The position numbers and the translations under genes are program-made. Below the pieces are notes generated by a model. The model did not search any database and had not been told where the DNA came from. It saw only the letters and a program-made list of their open reading frames with translations. 44,630 nucleotides of DNA from a virus. Below, one piece after another: positions 9,800 to 18,274 of this stretch; position 1 is the stretch's first letter; every line of letters begins with the position of its first letter. Location of the stretch: the IMG/VR virus record IMGVR_UViG_3300023172_000054, positions 1 through 44,630 of that record. The stretch is one strand, 5' to 3'.

Positions 9800-10846
9800 A
9801 TGCACGATTTACGGCATTATGGCCTAGTCCATTGGGCGTTGAAAAGAGGCGGGAGTATTCATCCTGTCATATTGCCAAAAGAGTTAACTGGCGAAACAGG
9901 GATCATGAATCCATCAATATTTTTCCATAAAGGAAAATTATTGCTTAATGTTCGACATGTTAATTATACTCTTTATCATTCAGAAGGTAAAAAGTTTCCC
10001 CATACTTGGGGACCACTTCAATATATCCATCCGGAAAACGACGTATCTTTAACAACACATAATATTATGTGTGAATTAGATGCGCATTTAAATATCGTTC
10101 CAGGATCAGCAAATCGAATTAAGATGAATTTAGATACAGGTGAACCAACCTGGAACTTTATTGGTCTTGAAGATGGTAGATTGTTTGCTTGGGAAGATAG
10201 ACTTTTTCTTTGTGGTGTTCGTCGTGATTGTTATGACGACAAAGGTAAAGGTCGAATGGAAATGTGTGAAATAGAATTTATTGATGGTGTATGGCAAGAA
10301 GTATCTCGAAATCCAATTCCTGCACCAGGAGATGATGGAACATATTGTGAAAAGAATTGGATGCCAATTGTCGATATGCCTTGGCATTTTGTAAAATGGT
10401 GTAATCCTACAGAAGTTGTAAAATATGATATTAATACACGAACAACAACCACAGTTCATTTAGACGAATCTCAATTTCGCCCAGATATTTTCTTTAGAGA
10501 TTTAAGAGGAGGAACTCAAGTACTTCCTATTGGTGATGGCCGACATATGTGCTTTACACATGAAGTTGATTTATCTAAAGATATATTTCATAGAAAAGAT
10601 GGCCACTATAATCATCGTATAATCGTCTGGGACAAAGATTGGAATCTTATTAAGTGGACTAATGATTTTCATTTCTTGGGCACTCAGATTGATCCAGTAA
10701 CAGGATATGAATATAATATTGAATTTGCTACTGGTATGCAATTTGTAAACGGCCAAGTTCTTATCGTTTTTGGATATCAAGATAATGGAACTTTTATATT
10801 GAGAATGCCAGAAGATCTTTTCTTTGAATTTGTGAGTAGAGGATAA
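9800..10846 (+). CDS. Five-bladed-propeller glycosidase-like protein (GH130/GH43-like fold suspected)
   Basis: A 348-residue soluble protein with a strong GGAGAT site. It has repeated blade-like segments: NPSIFFHKGKLLLNVR (about residues 37-52), GLEDGRLFAWEDRLFLCGVRRD (about 122-143), EKNWMPIVD...FVKWCNP (about 184-203), RGGTQVLPIG (about 236-245) and FATGMQFVNGQVLIVFGYQD. These resemble the beta-propeller of GH130/GH43-superfamily enzymes and phosphorylases, with Glu-Asp pairs at blade edges. Substrate and catalytic residues cannot be assigned. It is first in a three-gene unit with a methyltransferase and a sugar-type nucleotidyltransferase, which suggests a role with surface or virion glycans. 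A non-catalytic glycan-binding propeller is an alternative. Confidence 0.6.
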   Translation: MHDLRHYGLVHWALKRGGSIHPVILPKELTGETGIMNPSIFFHKGKLLLNVRHVNYTLYHSEGKKFPHTWGPLQYIHPENDVSLTTHNIMCELDAHLNIVPGSANRIKMNLDTGEPTWNFIGLEDGRLFAWEDRLFLCGVRRDCYDDKGKGRMEMCEIEFIDGVWQEVSRNPIPAPGDDGTYCEKNWMPIVDMPWHFVKWCNPTEVVKYDINTRTTTTVHLDESQFRPDIFFRDLRGGTQVLPIGDGRHMCFTHEVDLSKDIFHRKDGHYNHRIIVWDKDWNLIKWTNDFHFLGTQIDPVTGYEYNIEFATGMQFVNGQVLIVFGYQDNGTFILRMPEDLFFEFVSRG

Positions 10847-10849
10847 ATT

Positions 10850-12082
10850 ATGTTGCAAGAATTATTGAATGAACACGTACTCGATCCTAAAAATCCAGAA
10901 AAGCTTTTTCGTTTAGCACAAGAATATGATGGATTAGAACAAGGAGCTATGGCAGTTTCTTTATATCTTAAAACTGCAGACTTAACTAATGATAAACAAC
11001 TTCAATATAAATGTATGATATTACTTGGTAAGTCATATGAAAGACAAGGTGGAAGAAACTTTACTGTTGAAGGTGCTTATCACGATGCTGCGGCTTTAAT
11101 GCCAGATAGACCAGAAGCACATTTCTTTTTATCAAATCATTATTGCGAAAGAGGAATGTGGAAACAATGTCTAACTCATGCAAATCTAGGATTAATGGCC
11201 GAAAGAGTATTACCTGAAATTCATGTTGGTTATCCAGGAAGAAAAGTTTTAGCCTTTCTTAATTCAATGGCTACTTGGTATATTGCTGGTCAACAATCTG
11301 GTAAACACAAATTATTTGATTTAAAACATAAAGTTATATTAGAGGGTGAACTTAAAAATAGAGCTGAGCAAATGCTTAAGCAAATTGGATATCCTGATAC
11401 TATTCCTTATAAAAAACACGACGAACATCGACTTAAGCATACGTTTCCAGGCTTACAAAGTATAATAAAAAATTATTCTAAACATTTTCAAGATATGTTT
11501 GTCTTAACTATGTTGAATGGTAAAAGAAATGGAACTTACTTAGAAATAGGATCTGGTCAGCCATTTATTCATAATAATACAGCTTTACTTGAAACTAAAT
11601 TTGGTTGGAAAGGTATTTCTGTTGATAATTCTCCAGCATTATGTTATCAATTTAAAGAAGAAAGAAATAATACGGTTATATGTTTAGATGCAACAGAAAC
11701 AAACTGGGAAGATTTATTTGAAAAACATTGTGTAGAACCAACATTTGATTATTTACAAATAGATTGTGATGAAGCATCTTTAGACATTTTAAAGAAGCTT
11801 CCATTCAATACTCACAAATTTGGTATTATAACATTTGAACATGATTGTTATCGATTAGGAACAGAAATACGCGATGAAGCAAGACAAATATTAATGCAAC
11901 ATGGATATAAATTAGTTGTTAGCGATGTTGGATTTACTCCAGAACATTCTTATGAAGACTGGTATGCACATCCAGATTTAGTTGATATTCCATCTAAATT
12001 ATTAGCGACATCTAATCATGTTAATTTTATATTTGATTATTTTATGGAACCTTTAACAGAAAAAAATGAGTTACAAATATGA
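10850..12082 (+). CDS. TPR-like N-terminus fused to FkbM-type SAM methyltransferase
   Basis: A 410-residue protein. The N-terminal part (about 1-130) is helical with TPR-like periodicity (LFRLAQEYDGLEQGAMAVSLY; KCMILLGKSYERQGG). The C-terminal part (about 210-390) has the SAM-binding motif TYLEIGSGQPFIHNNT, followed by WKGISVDNS (acidic end of strand 2), CLDATETNW and FDYLQIDCDEAS. This is the FkbM methyltransferase layout, with the host-type GIITFEHDCY strand. FkbM enzymes O-methylate sugars or small molecules. It starts 3 bases after the preceding stop and overlaps the next gene by 4 bases, so the three genes form one operon. Confidence 0.8.
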   Translation: MLQELLNEHVLDPKNPEKLFRLAQEYDGLEQGAMAVSLYLKTADLTNDKQLQYKCMILLGKSYERQGGRNFTVEGAYHDAAALMPDRPEAHFFLSNHYCERGMWKQCLTHANLGLMAERVLPEIHVGYPGRKVLAFLNSMATWYIAGQQSGKHKLFDLKHKVILEGELKNRAEQMLKQIGYPDTIPYKKHDEHRLKHTFPGLQSIIKNYSKHFQDMFVLTMLNGKRNGTYLEIGSGQPFIHNNTALLETKFGWKGISVDNSPALCYQFKEERNNTVICLDATETNWEDLFEKHCVEPTFDYLQIDCDEASLDILKKLPFNTHKFGIITFEHDCYRLGTEIRDEARQILMQHGYKLVVSDVGFTPEHSYEDWYAHPDLVDIPSKLLATSNHVNFIFDYFMEPLTEKNELQI

Positions 12083-12831
12083 TTACAGTAATAGCAACAG
12101 GTGGATTTGATCCAATTCATTCTGGACATATTAAATATTTAAAAGATGCAGCAACCTATGGAACAAGACTTATTGTAGGTATTAATTCTGATGAATGGCT
12201 CATAAGAAAAAAGGGTAAAAACTTTATGCCTTGGTATGAGCGAGCATCAATTGTAAATGGATTAGCAAGTGTTGATAATGTAATGGATTTCGACGATTCA
12301 GATGATACAGCAATTGATTGTATAAGAAAAGTAAAAGAAAAATTTCCAAATGACACAATTGTTTTTGTAAATGGTGGAGATAGAACAAAAGAAAATATTC
12401 CAGAAATGATTTTTGATGATGTTGAGTTTGAGTTTGGTGTAGGCGGTTCAGAAAAATCAAATAGTTCAAGTTGGATTTTAGAGGAATGGAAACACCCAGT
12501 CACAAAACGAAAATGGGGAACATATAAAGTATTAAATAATAATACAACTTGGCAAGTAAAAGAACTTTCCTTTACTAAAGGAAGATCTTTAAGTGATCAA
12601 AAACACTCTCATAGATCTGAACATTGGCACGTAGTCAGTGGTAAAATTAAGATGGATTTAGAATATCCAAATGGTGATAGATTAACAAAAACATATAATA
12701 CTGGTGAGAGTATAGATATTCCTGTTAATACTTGGCATAAAGCAACTAATATTAGTAATGTTGATGCTAAAGTTATTGAAGTTTGGTTAGGAAATATTCT
12801 TACTGAAGATGACATCGAAAGACGAGACTAG
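12079..12831 (+). CDS. Bifunctional HxGH nucleotidyltransferase with C-terminal cupin
   Basis: A 250-residue protein. The N-terminal 125 residues carry ATGGFDPIHSGHIKYLKDA (HxGH phosphate-binding motif), LIVGINSDEWL and ERASIVNGLASVD, typical of the cytidylyltransferase-like superfamily and closest in feel to RfaE/HldE-C or TagD enzymes. The C-terminal part (about 150-250) is a cupin with HSHRSEHWHVVSGK and IPVNTWHKATN, supplying the metal-binding His cluster. This resembles the mannose-6-phosphate isomerase type II/WbuC-like cupins. It likely activates a sugar or polyol phosphate and modifies or binds it. ATGA overlap with the methyltransferase gene shows translational coupling. Confidence 0.8.
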   Translation: MITVIATGGFDPIHSGHIKYLKDAATYGTRLIVGINSDEWLIRKKGKNFMPWYERASIVNGLASVDNVMDFDDSDDTAIDCIRKVKEKFPNDTIVFVNGGDRTKENIPEMIFDDVEFEFGVGGSEKSNSSSWILEEWKHPVTKRKWGTYKVLNNNTTWQVKELSFTKGRSLSDQKHSHRSEHWHVVSGKIKMDLEYPNGDRLTKTYNTGESIDIPVNTWHKATNISNVDAKVIEVWLGNILTEDDIERRD

Positions 12832-12832
12832 T

Positions 12833-12840
12833 TATAAATA
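12833..12840 (+). promoter_or_regulatory. T4-type late promoter box TATAAATA
   Basis: A perfect TATAAATA begins 2 bases after the preceding stop codon, 44 bases before the ATG at 12884. It restarts late transcription after the separately promoted cluster. Confidence 0.65.
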
Positions 12841-12883
12841 GAACTATAAATTAAATTAACACGCTAATAGTCAGGAGACGAAG

Positions 12884-13828
12884 ATGGCGATTAAAGTAGG
12901 TTCACAAACTGTTATCAATAACAGTTTTGCATTAGAAAACGTTGCAGAATTTGAAGGATTATTTACTAATTTTCATCCTCTTGTAAATGCAATTACCACA
13001 GATATAGATTTCACAAAACCATTCGTTACGCTGGCAATGACCAGCAATGTTACGTTTACTACATCAAATAGAAACACTGGAAAGCAAGTTACTTTATTGC
13101 TTGACACAAGTACAACACCATACGCGCCTACTTGGCCTTCAGAAGTTAAATTTCCAACAGCAATTACATGGTCCTCAAATAGATTTTGGACAGTTACTTT
13201 AACTTGTTGGGATGCTTCTACTGTTAGAGCAACAGCACTTCCTTATGATGCGGCTGGTACACAATCTTCATCAATGGATAGTGGTTTTTCATTAACTAGT
13301 TTGCAAATGAGTAGAAGTATTAATTCAAGTGTTGGATTTCCACAAGCTTGGTTATTTGTAGAATTCGCTCGTGATGATGCAAATAGCAGAATAATAGTTA
13401 ACTATGCAAGTGGAACAAGCGCAGCTCAAGCAACAGTTTATACAGACTATATAAACTATACTGGAATGACTGGTATTGATGCTAGTACTGGTATTCAGGT
13501 TCAATATAATGTTTCAGGTCAATCTTGCCAAGGTGACTGTAATGCATCTAATTACAGTTTTGGGCCAACTCCAGCTTCAGACGGTTATAATTCAGGAACA
13601 TATTACAATGTACCAGCTTCTCCAGGTGCAAGACAATTTTCTTGGATGGCCGAAGGTGATCCAAATACTAGTAACCCTGTAACAACAATTACAACAGCTG
13701 ATTTCGGTTCAGCAAATCCAGATTTTCGTGTAAAACTTGTTTCTAATGAAGGTACTTTCTATTCAACAGGTGAAACACCAGGAAATGCAATGACATTAAC
13801 AGCGTCTGAAGGTACTCCAGCACTTTAA
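12884..13828 (+). CDS. Virion-type beta-rich protein, paralogue A (long)
   Basis: A 314-residue protein with CAGGAGA as ribosome-binding site. The first ~125 residues (MAIKVGSQTVINN..., VTLLLDTSTTPYAPTWP, FWTVTLTCWDASTVRA) are shared with the proteins starting at 13839 and 14412, defining a common N-terminal module. The unique C-terminal ~180 residues are Ser/Thr/Gly/Asn-rich and beta-type, as in fibre tips or decoration proteins. There is no signal peptide. Its location between tail fibre and neck genes, behind a late box, supports a structural role, probably a short fibre or capsid decoration. No homologue is recognised with certainty. Confidence 0.7.
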   Translation: MAIKVGSQTVINNSFALENVAEFEGLFTNFHPLVNAITTDIDFTKPFVTLAMTSNVTFTTSNRNTGKQVTLLLDTSTTPYAPTWPSEVKFPTAITWSSNRFWTVTLTCWDASTVRATALPYDAAGTQSSSMDSGFSLTSLQMSRSINSSVGFPQAWLFVEFARDDANSRIIVNYASGTSAAQATVYTDYINYTGMTGIDASTGIQVQYNVSGQSCQGDCNASNYSFGPTPASDGYNSGTYYNVPASPGARQFSWMAEGDPNTSNPVTTITTADFGSANPDFRVKLVSNEGTFYSTGETPGNAMTLTASEGTPAL

Positions 13829-13838
13829 GGAATAAAAT

Positions 13839-14237
13839 ATGTCAATTAAAATAGGCGGAACAGAAATAATAAACAACTTTCAAGAGTTTCTTAATATTAC
13901 TGGTATGGAAGGAAATTATGGAGATTTTCAGCCTTTGTCGTTTACAACTCCAGGCGGTGGAGTAGGTACTATAAATTTTGATAGAACTTTTAATAAGTGT
14001 ACATTAACTGCAGCAACAACATTCGCAAATGCAAATATGACAAACCGAGCGGCTGGAAAAATGCACACACTCATTTTAGATATTAGTGCAAATGGATATG
14101 CACCAACTTTTGATACAGATGTTAAATGGGCAAATGATACAACACCATCATTTACTGGAGCAAGATATTGGCAAATTGTTTTTACTTGTTGGGATTCAAG
14201 TGTAATAAGAGCTGTAGCAACGAGTTGGGGAGCATAA
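13839..14237 (+). CDS. Virion-type beta-rich protein, paralogue B (minimal)
   Basis: A 132-residue protein consisting only of the N-terminal module shared by the proteins starting at 12884 and 14412: MSIKIGGTEIINN, CTLTAATTFANANM, HTLILDISANGYAPTF and YWQIVFTCWDSSVIRA. It starts 11 bases after the preceding stop with AAGGAATAA upstream. It is effectively the module without a distal domain, perhaps a truncated copy or a cap subunit. Function is not established. Confidence 0.7.
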   Translation: MSIKIGGTEIINNFQEFLNITGMEGNYGDFQPLSFTTPGGGVGTINFDRTFNKCTLTAATTFANANMTNRAAGKMHTLILDISANGYAPTFDTDVKWANDTTPSFTGARYWQIVFTCWDSSVIRAVATSWGA

Positions 14238-14238
14238 G

Positions 14239-14412
14239 ATGGCAAAAACAGGAAAAAATATACAAATATGTATTTGTCAAAAAGATTCAAGTAATAATGA
14301 AGTGGAAGTATGGTATACTATACCAGAACATGACGATCCACAAGAGCAAAAAGAACAAATAAAAAGACAAATTCTCAAAGTAAAAGGTCTAATAACGTTG
14401 GGTGAATCATAA
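14239..14412 (+). CDS. Small hypothetical protein, 57 residues
   Basis: An ORF in the gap between two paralogues. ATG lies 2 bases after the preceding stop, GGGGAG lies upstream, and the stop overlaps the next ATG as TAATG. The product has a CxC near the N-terminus (ICICQKD), a central acidic stretch and a C-terminal helix. The tight packing on both sides supports it as a real gene. Function is unknown. Confidence 0.65.
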   Translation: MAKTGKNIQICICQKDSSNNEVEVWYTIPEHDDPQEQKEQIKRQILKVKGLITLGES

Positions 14413-15245
14413 TGGCAATTAAAATTAGTTCAACAATTGTAGTAGATGATAATAGAAAATTAAAAAACATTACCGATGCTACTGGTTATTTTACGAATCT
14501 TCGTTCATCTCCTATAGCAATAACTGATAATGTCAATTTTACTACACCTATGATGTCGTGTACTTTAGCTGCAGCAACCACATTTACAGAATCTGGTATG
14601 GCCGCCGGCAGAACAGCAACTCTCTTATTAGATACATCTACAAATTATTATACACCAACTTTTCCTGCTTCTTGGAATTGGGTAAGCAATACAGAACCTA
14701 CATGGGGTAATTATCAGCATTGGCAAGTTTATGCAACTTGTGTTTCTGCATCTGAAATAAGAGCAAACGCTGTTGGGTTTACGGCAACAAGTGGTGGCCC
14801 TCCATCAGAAACAGTTTCATTAGAAGGTACCACAGGTACACCTATAAGTTTCTTTGACCAGAGTGGTGGACTTGACGATCTTGTTATGGGTTGGACTTTT
14901 GATTCTAACGGCAATATTTACAAATATGAAAACATTTATAATGTAAGTGGTGCTGGAACATACTTATATTCTACATCAACGTGGGTTAACACAACACCTA
15001 GTACCACATATTATATTCGAGTCAGTAATTTTGCTGGTAACAATTTAAGCACTGGTGATAGTGCTACATTAAATGCTTGGATAGCACTAACAACAACGAG
15101 AACATTTAGATATAGAGACGCGAGAGATATCAGTTCATACGGAAACGAGTCTGGAACAATGAAAGTAGAAATTGCTTCTGATTCTGGTGGTTCAAATATA
15201 CTTGCCACTGGTTATTATCAATGTGAATGGGAAGGAACAGCATAA
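14412..15245 (+). CDS. Virion-type beta-rich protein, paralogue C
   Basis: A 277-residue protein. Residues 1-125 are the shared module (MAIKISSTIVVDD, CTLAAATTFTESGM, ATLLLDTSTNYYTPTFP, WQVYATCVSASEIRA). The C-terminal 145 residues differ from those of paralogue A and read as beta-sandwich-like (SLEGTTGTPISF, TTYYIRVSNFAGNNLS, MKVEIASDSGG). A conserved base with interchangeable distal domains is typical of fibre or decoration families. It overlaps both neighbours by TAATG, so translation is coupled. Confidence 0.7.
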   Translation: MAIKISSTIVVDDNRKLKNITDATGYFTNLRSSPIAITDNVNFTTPMMSCTLAAATTFTESGMAAGRTATLLLDTSTNYYTPTFPASWNWVSNTEPTWGNYQHWQVYATCVSASEIRANAVGFTATSGGPPSETVSLEGTTGTPISFFDQSGGLDDLVMGWTFDSNGNIYKYENIYNVSGAGTYLYSTSTWVNTTPSTTYYIRVSNFAGNNLSTGDSATLNAWIALTTTRTFRYRDARDISSYGNESGTMKVEIASDSGGSNILATGYYQCEWEGTA

Positions 15246-15913
15246 TGGCAACACATACTTATAACACAGCTTCAGGATTAACAGTAACTGGTGGAACAGG
15301 CGGAACTTCAGGTAATCCTATTCCAACTGGATCAGCAATTGAATATGTCCAAAATTCTGATGATGGGCTTGGACTTGATAGTGCTGCTTTTTCTTTTTCG
15401 TCTGGAGCATCATCTTTATCAGCATGCGGAATCGAACTTAAATTTATGAGACTTGCAAGTGGAATGGAAATACAGGCACGTAGATCAGCTCTTACAACAA
15501 ATGGTGATGTAACTAGTAGCTACTCAAGAAAATATGCAGTAGGTGGTTCTTATACAAATTTAACAACTAGCGCATTTGATAGTGCAGATGATGTTTGGCA
15601 AATTCTTCAAAGCGCTTATACACCAACTCATATTAAGATGAAATATTCTCAGTCTACACTACAGCAATACGGAAGTAACAGTTCTTCTGTAACATTTGAG
15701 AATAGTTATGTGAATGATACTTGGTTAGCAACAAATAATACAGGAGATAACATTACTGTTGAGTTTGCAAACCAAGCTGCTGCAGGTTCCGGTGCTATGT
15801 CTGGAAATAATATTACATGGGTTGTTGAATTTTGGGGTCGTGTATCTGGATATGATGATACAAAATTATGGCAAATTAGAGTAGACTTAGACTCTGAGGC
15901 TGATTCACCATAA
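15245..15913 (+). CDS. Virion-type hypothetical protein
   Basis: A 222-residue protein. The ATG at 15245 is preferred because it overlaps the preceding stop (TAATG) and follows AAGGAA; an earlier in-frame ATG at 15227 would overlap more. The sequence is Ser/Thr/Gly-rich and beta-type throughout, without signal peptide or membrane segments. It lacks the paralogue module of its neighbours. It is probably a structural component, by position and composition only. Confidence 0.65.
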   Translation: MATHTYNTASGLTVTGGTGGTSGNPIPTGSAIEYVQNSDDGLGLDSAAFSFSSGASSLSACGIELKFMRLASGMEIQARRSALTTNGDVTSSYSRKYAVGGSYTNLTTSAFDSADDVWQILQSAYTPTHIKMKYSQSTLQQYGSNSSSVTFENSYVNDTWLATNNTGDNITVEFANQAAAGSGAMSGNNITWVVEFWGRVSGYDDTKLWQIRVDLDSEADSP

Positions 15914-15926
15914 AGCAGATAATTAA

Positions 15927-15934
15927 AATAAATA
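15927..15934 (+). promoter_or_regulatory. Degenerate late box AATAAATA
   Basis: AATAAATA lies 28 bases before the gp13 ATG, differing from TATAAATA at the first base. The site is plausible but weak in an AT-rich gap. Confidence 0.35.
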
Positions 15935-15961
15935 TTAATAAATTAATGGAAATAGAATAAC

Positions 15962-16705
15962 ATGTCAATACCGAATTCAAGAGAACTTTTCAAGGATTAT
16001 ATCCTCCGAAAAATCGGTGCGCCCGTTATTGAAGTAAACGTGTCAGATGAACAGGTTGAAGATCGTATAGACGAAGCTGTTTCTTTTTGGAGAGATTATC
16101 ATTATAATGGAAGTCAACTCGTTTATTTAAAACACCAAATTACTGAAGACGATAAGAATAACGGATACATTTCTTTGCCCGATGGATTGTTAGGTATTTC
16201 TGGTATTTTTCCTCTTACAACAAACCTTTCTACAGGCTCAGGCATTTTTAATGTTCAATATCAGTTTGTATTAAATAACATTCAAGATATTACAGGCTAT
16301 AATGTTCAAAACTATTATATGGCAATGAGCCATCTTCAATTCTTACAAGAAATTCTTGTAGGAAAACCAATGATAAGATATAATAAACATGTTAATCGTC
16401 TTTATATAGATGTTGAAAAAGAGTTTTTAACTCCTGGTGAATATATTATCATTGAAGCATATGATGTTATTGACCCATCTACTTACTCAGATGTTTGGGG
16501 AGACAGATGGTTGCAAAACTATGCAACTGTTTTAGTAAGAGAGCAATGGGGACTTAACTTAACTAAATTTACCAACATGCAATTAGTTGGCGGTGTATCA
16601 TTTAATGGAGAACAAATTCTATCAGAAGCACGCGAAGAAAGAAGAAATATGGAAGAAGAAGCGATACGAGCTTATCAGCCTCTCACCTATAACTTTATTG
16701 GGTAA
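15962..16705 (+). CDS. 13: Neck protein, T4 gp13-like head completion
   Basis: A 247-residue protein, shorter than T4 gp13 (309). The opening SRELFKDYILRKIGAPVIEVNVSDEQVEDRIDEAV and SFWRDYHYNG are characteristic of the gp13 family. It joins gp14 to seal the DNA-filled head and form the tail-attachment neck. It is followed after 7 bases by gp14 and then gp15, the conserved T4 order, which makes the call firm. No unusual features were seen. Confidence 0.92.
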   Translation: MSIPNSRELFKDYILRKIGAPVIEVNVSDEQVEDRIDEAVSFWRDYHYNGSQLVYLKHQITEDDKNNGYISLPDGLLGISGIFPLTTNLSTGSGIFNVQYQFVLNNIQDITGYNVQNYYMAMSHLQFLQEILVGKPMIRYNKHVNRLYIDVEKEFLTPGEYIIIEAYDVIDPSTYSDVWGDRWLQNYATVLVREQWGLNLTKFTNMQLVGGVSFNGEQILSEAREERRNMEEEAIRAYQPLTYNFIG

Positions 16706-16712
16706 TGTTTAA

Positions 16713-17402
16713 ATGGCAACAAATGTATTCTTCAGAAATTACGATAACTTCAATGAGCAACAACTTATTGATGATCTTGTAATTGAAAGCATTAAAATGT
16801 ATGGTGTTGACGTTATATACGTCAGCCGTTCACATGGTGCAATTGATAAAGTATTTAATGAAGATGATCTTCCTTTATACGATACCGTATTTCAATTTGA
16901 AGCTTATGTTAAAACCGTTGATGGATTTGAAGGTGAAGGCGATTTCCTATCTAAATTTGGTCTACAAATCAGAGACCAAGTTACATTTTCAATAGCAAAC
17001 AGAACATTCGAACGCTACGTTACTCGTGAAGTAGAAACTCTTATAAGACCTCGTGAAGGTGATTTAATTTACTTCCCATTAAATGAGAAGATGTTTGAAA
17101 TTAAATTTACAGAACATGAAAGTGTATTCTATCAAAGTGGTGCATTACAAGTATATGATGTTCGTTGTGAATTAATAGAATATACGGGTCAAAGGTTTGC
17201 TACCGGCTATGAGAATATTGATAATTACTTTGATTCAATTGATACCACTCAAACAACAACACTTCAAGCACTTGCAAATACAGAAGCTGATGGTAGTGAT
17301 GCATTAGCGAGAAACTATACATTCGAAACAGAAGGAGATAATATTCTTGATTTTTCAGAAAGTGATCCATTTACTGAAAACATTAATATTAGCGACACAT
17401 AA
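16713..17402 (+). CDS. 14: Neck protein, T4 gp14-like
   Basis: A 229-residue protein, near the T4 gp14 length (256). It begins ATNVFFRNYDNFNEQQLIDDLVIESIKMYGVDVIYVSRS, and the FFxNY...EQxLxxDLxxExIxxYGxDxxYxxR pattern typifies the family. It is a partner of gp13 in the neck collar. The ribosome-binding site is weak. The stop overlaps the start of gp15 (TAATG), so the two are translationally coupled. Confidence 0.92.
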   Translation: MATNVFFRNYDNFNEQQLIDDLVIESIKMYGVDVIYVSRSHGAIDKVFNEDDLPLYDTVFQFEAYVKTVDGFEGEGDFLSKFGLQIRDQVTFSIANRTFERYVTREVETLIRPREGDLIYFPLNEKMFEIKFTEHESVFYQSGALQVYDVRCELIEYTGQRFATGYENIDNYFDSIDTTQTTTLQALANTEADGSDALARNYTFETEGDNILDFSESDPFTENINISDT

Positions 17403-18220
17403 TGGCAATTGCAAATTATTTTTATAACGCAACACTAAGAAAATATGTAGCATTATTTGGTACATATTTTAATCAGTTAAAAGTTTTAAGAGTTGATAAT
17501 GGTAACATTACTCAACAAGAAATGATTGTGCCTATTTCTTATGCACCATTTCAAAAGATTCTTGCAAGACTAGAACAAAATCCAGATTTTAAAGCAAAAG
17601 CAGCAATTCAATTACCTCGCATGTCTTTTGAAATGAATAGTATGAGTTATGATGCTGACCGTAAAATTTCACCGATTACAAAAATAAGAAAAAATACTGT
17701 ATCTAATGACGTAAGTGGTCGTAAATTTCATTATGCAGGTGTTCCATACAACATGGAATTTTCTCTTTATATTATGACAAAATATCAAGAAGATGCAGTT
17801 AAATTATTAGAACAGATTATTCCATTCTTTAATCCAGATTACACTAGAACAGCTAGAATTATTGATGGGTTAGATCCTATAGATATTCCATTAGTGTTAA
17901 ATGGTGTATCTATGGAGGACATCTACGAAGGTTCTTTTGATGAAAGACGTAGTATATTATATACTTTAACCTTTACTATGAAAGGCTGGTTCTTTGGACC
18001 AGAAAAAGAAAAAGGTATTATTAAATTTATCGATACTCGTTATCATACTGATATTACTTCAAATACAACACCAGAAGAATTTTACACATTGCAGCCAGGT
18101 ATGACTGCTAATAATGAACCGACAACAGATCCTGATTTATCTGTTGATTTTAGTTTAATTGATTTTGATGACGATTGGGATTATGCCGATCAAATCGCAA
18201 ATACAGCACCTTCTAGTTGA
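17402..18220 (+). CDS. 15: Tail sheath stabiliser/completion protein, T4 gp15-like
   Basis: A 272-residue protein, the same length as T4 gp15. It opens IANYFYNATLRKYVALFGTYFNQL and contains PISYAPFQKILARLEQNPD, both typical of the family. The protein caps the completed contractile tail and binds the neck. The last bases of the gene overlap the -35 box of the promoter at 18217. Confidence 0.93.
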   Translation: MAIANYFYNATLRKYVALFGTYFNQLKVLRVDNGNITQQEMIVPISYAPFQKILARLEQNPDFKAKAAIQLPRMSFEMNSMSYDADRKISPITKIRKNTVSNDVSGRKFHYAGVPYNMEFSLYIMTKYQEDAVKLLEQIIPFFNPDYTRTARIIDGLDPIDIPLVLNGVSMEDIYEGSFDERRSILYTLTFTMKGWFFGPEKEKGIIKFIDTRYHTDITSNTTPEEFYTLQPGMTANNEPTTDPDLSVDFSLIDFDDDWDYADQIANTAPSS

Positions 18221-18245
18221 CATTCTGTAAAAAGTATGTTATAAT
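18217..18245 (+). promoter_or_regulatory. Consensus sigma70-type promoter for the TagD-like gene
   Basis: TTGACA (18217-18222), a 17-base spacer and TATAAT (18240-18245) match the consensus exactly. The leader GGAGATATATT before the ATG is nearly identical to that of the gene at 9800, so the two insertions share a promoter-plus-leader design. Confidence 0.85.
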
Positions 18246-18274
18246 ATTAGGTTATTTAATTATGGAGATATATT

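Noticed and set aside
10130-10858. Minus-strand ORFs over the propeller glycosidase-like gene
   Set aside because: They overlap a well-supported gene with promoter and ribosome-binding site; products lack family features.
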